DNA from: Myxococcales bacterium
Lineage (GTDB): Bacteria > Myxococcota > Polyangia > Polyangiales > Polyangiaceae
DNA: 10,515 nt
NCBI GenBank assembly: GCA_020430865.1
Contig: JAGQIY010000021.1
Span: forward strand, 1 to 10,515
Reading direction: 5' to 3'
Of this stretch, positions 9,058-10,515 are shown piece by piece. How positions within the stretch are numbered: the first letter of the stretch is position 1; each line of letters opens with the position of its first letter. Made by a program: the position numbers and the translations under genes. The notes under the pieces were generated by a model. It had not been told where the DNA came from, ran no database searches, and worked only from the letters and a program-made list of their open reading frames with translations.

Positions 9058-9696
9058 GTGGGAGCCTTACGCGGAGCGCTGAGCTTCACCCGTTTCTTCG
9101 TGCGCGGTGAGCTGCCAGACGGTTTTCGAGACCGCTTCATGAAGAACATCAAGCTGCGCAAGTTCGAGCCGCTGACCGCGGAGGACGAGGAGAGCGAACG
9201 CAGCGGCTGGTGCGTGATCGATCGCGTGTTCGATCTCGAGTTCGACCACGAGAAGGTGTTCTACAACTCATACCTGAACCTTGGCTTGCGCGTCGATCGT
9301 TGGCGTGTTCCGCCAGCGCTCTTGAAGGCTCAGCTCCAGGAGGCCGAGGAGGAGCTGAAGGCCAAGAAGGGCCTCAACAAGCTGGGGCGCGCCCAGAAGG
9401 CGGACCTCAAGCAGCGCATCACCATTCGCCTGCGGAAACGCACTTTGCCAACGATGCGCGCCTACGATCTCTCCTGGAATCTCGACACGGGCGTGCTGCT
9501 GTTCTGGAGTAACTCTCGGCGCTTGCATGACGAACTCGCGGCCCTTTTCGAGAAGACCTTCGGGCTCAACATCGTGCCAGAGAGCCCGTTCATGGCTGCG
9601 GTGGAGTGTGGCCTGACCGATGAACAGCTCTACGTCCTGCGCGGCGTCGAGGAGACCATCTTCTTCACCCAGAACGCCAAGAGGATCGGCGAATGA
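9058..9696 (+). CDS. rdgC: RdgC-like protein, N-terminal and central part
   Basis: This 212-residue protein resembles the first two thirds of RdgC, a nucleoid-associated protein whose dimeric ring encircles duplex DNA and restrains RecA. Shared order with E. coli RdgC, recalled rather than aligned by program: a short strand then Tyr/Thr-Arg near residue 11, a F-x-P (36-38) and a Gly-Trp (50-51). Next come a Val-Pro-Pro-x-x-x-Lys at the start of a Lys/Glu/Leu-rich helix (84-118), a Lys-x-x-Leu-x-x-x-Arg-x-x-Thr/Ser-like stretch with LP (130-131), and a strand with aromatic residues before VPESPF (173-178). It stops about 100 residues short of the enterobacterial length. The GTG at 9058 was chosen over ATG 9139 because the first 27 residues align with the RdgC beginning; GGAG lies ten bases upstream, a little far. 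The stop overlaps the next gene's ATG (ATGA). A role in recombination or replication restart is inferred from family. Confidence 0.72.
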   Translation: MGALRGALSFTRFFVRGELPDGFRDRFMKNIKLRKFEPLTAEDEESERSGWCVIDRVFDLEFDHEKVFYNSYLNLGLRVDRWRVPPALLKAQLQEAEEELKAKKGLNKLGRAQKADLKQRITIRLRKRTLPTMRAYDLSWNLDTGVLLFWSNSRRLHDELAALFEKTFGLNIVPESPFMAAVECGLTDEQLYVLRGVEETIFFTQNAKRIGE

Positions 9697-10274
9697 GCGC
9701 GCCCGAGCATCCGAGCGTGGATCTCGACACGGTGGAGAACACGCGCTTCATAGGTCCGGAGTTCCTGGTTTGGTTGTGGTTCAAGAGTGAGCTGTTCGGC
9801 TCCGAACTCGAGGTGGAAGGCTTCGGAACCATCGAGGTGTGGCTCGACTCGCAGCTCGTCCTGGAGTCCCAGATCGACTCCGGCGAACGCACCACCTTGA
9901 AGGGTATGGCGCCGAGCGGTTCGCCAGAGGCGCTCACGGCGATGAAGCAGGGCAAGATGCCCATTCGAGCGCGCCTCCAGCTCAACCACGGCAAGCAGAA
10001 CTTCAGCTTCAGCTTCGACGCCGTGAGCTTCGCCGTGTCCAACCTCAAGATCCCCGCGGTGGTGGAAGAGGGCGAAGAGGTCTTCTACGAGCGGATGCTG
10101 CTCGTCGAGCAGCTCGATCAGATCCTTGGCGCGCTCTACACCGAGTTTCTCACTCTACGGGTCAGCCCGCTTTGGGAGGGGGAGCTCGCGCCGGCGATGC
10201 GTGACTGGGTCCAGGGCGAGACCGCGCTCACGGTGCGCGCCTACAACGGCATGCTCAAGCGAGCCGCGAGCTGA
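9693..10274 (+). CDS. Probable C-terminal partner of the RdgC-like protein
   Basis: This 193-residue soluble protein is predicted to be cytoplasmic. It opens with a short acidic leader and then FIGPEFLVWLWF (19-30), a motif I associate with delta-proteobacterial RdgC-type proteins. The strand-rich middle includes IRARLQL and FSFSFDA (91-110). The C-terminal helical part (127-193, ERMLLVEQLDQIL then FL) parallels the end of enterobacterial RdgC, where an aspartate-rich segment precedes a helix with a Leu-x-x-Leu-Ile pattern. It lies in a different reading frame from the upstream gene, with an ATGA overlap and a strong GAGGA seven bases before its ATG. That looks like deliberate coupled translation rather than a broken gene. 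The inference is that the two polypeptides together make one RdgC-like unit of about 405 residues. Alternatively it is an unrelated accessory protein with its own function. Confidence 0.62.
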   Translation: MSAPEHPSVDLDTVENTRFIGPEFLVWLWFKSELFGSELEVEGFGTIEVWLDSQLVLESQIDSGERTTLKGMAPSGSPEALTAMKQGKMPIRARLQLNHGKQNFSFSFDAVSFAVSNLKIPAVVEEGEEVFYERMLLVEQLDQILGALYTEFLTLRVSPLWEGELAPAMRDWVQGETALTVRAYNGMLKRAAS

Positions 10275-10295
10275 CCTTCCAGCCAAGATGAAGTC

Positions 10296-10515
10296 ATGAG
10301 AAGCGACTGTCTCGTGGGTGGTGGCCCGATCGGCCGCTGGGTGCTCAATGGCTACTGCGTGTTGCTGGCCGGTCTGGCGTCTGCCTGCGGCGGCGGCGGG
10401 GGAGCAGCGTCGACTTCGACCCCTGGGGCGCCGGGCTTGGCGGCTCCGCCGCCCGCTTCGTCGACGCCGAGTGGAGCGCCCGCCGTCGACGCGCCGAGCA
10501 CCGCAACAGCGATCC
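10296..10515 (+). CDS. N-terminus of a lipoprotein (runs off the right edge)
   Basis: Seventy-three codons are visible and the frame is open at the edge. The N-terminus carries a weakly charged head, a hydrophobic core (about 16-29) and a lipobox-like ASAC with Cys31. A glycine run and an Ala/Pro/Ser/Thr-rich flexible linker follow, as in many myxobacterial surface lipoproteins. ATG 10296 is the start; an ATG eight bases earlier (10288) hits a stop after three codons. There is no strong Shine-Dalgarno. It begins 21 bases after the RdgC-like pair and may be co-transcribed. The functional domain lies beyond the window, so no role can be given. Confidence 0.7.
   Translation, partial: MRSDCLVGGGPIGRWVLNGYCVLLAGLASACGGGGGAASTSTPGAPGLAAPPPASSTPSGAPAVDAPSTATAI

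Noticed and set aside
9696..9696. Sequencing frameshift as the cause of the two-gene RdgC arrangement
   Set aside because: Considered but not favoured: the downstream gene has its own ATG and a well-spaced GAGGA, and the ATGA overlap is typical of natural coupled genes. It cannot be fully excluded without reads or relatives.

Overview
The window is a GC-rich chromosomal stretch, densely coded on both strands. GTG starts, overlapping start/stop pairs, soluble hybrid sensor kinases and lipoproteins with Ala/Pro/Ser/Thr-rich linkers together suggest a myxobacterium or close relative (Myxococcota, perhaps Polyangia). This placement is inferred from style and gene content, not from a marker gene. 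I see no rRNA, tRNA, CRISPR array, insertion sequence or phage module, and no gene-free stretch over 300 bases.

Layout. (1) 125-2624, minus strand: an alpha/beta hydrolase followed by a polytopic carrier resembling the Tlc/NTT nucleotide-transporter family; their ends overlap by 8 nt (ATGAGTAG). (2) 2753-4831, plus strand: a soluble PAS-PAS-HisKA-HATPase-REC hybrid histidine kinase, divergent from the hydrolase across a 128-bp gap and convergent with the next operon. (3) 4864-6917, minus strand: a two-gene ABC system, ATPase then ABC-2 permease, joined by an ATGA overlap; the permease carries a long predicted extracytoplasmic coiled coil. (4) 7080-8036, minus strand: a textbook proline iminopeptidase with a possible leaderless promoter. 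(5) 8169-8948, plus strand: a lipoprotein of unknown function. (6) 9058-10274, plus strand: two genes joined by an ATGA overlap which together look like an RdgC-family DNA-binding protein divided into N- and C-terminal polypeptides. (7) 10296 to the right edge: the start of another lipoprotein.

Most genes look like independent housekeeping, transport or signalling units rather than one pathway. The tightest partnerships are the ABC ATPase/permease pair, the hydrolase/carrier pair and the split RdgC-like pair. The last is the most unusual item: RdgC is normally one polypeptide of about 300 residues that forms a DNA-encircling dimer. No defence island or evident novel multi-gene system was recognised; the two-part RdgC is the best candidate for follow-up.
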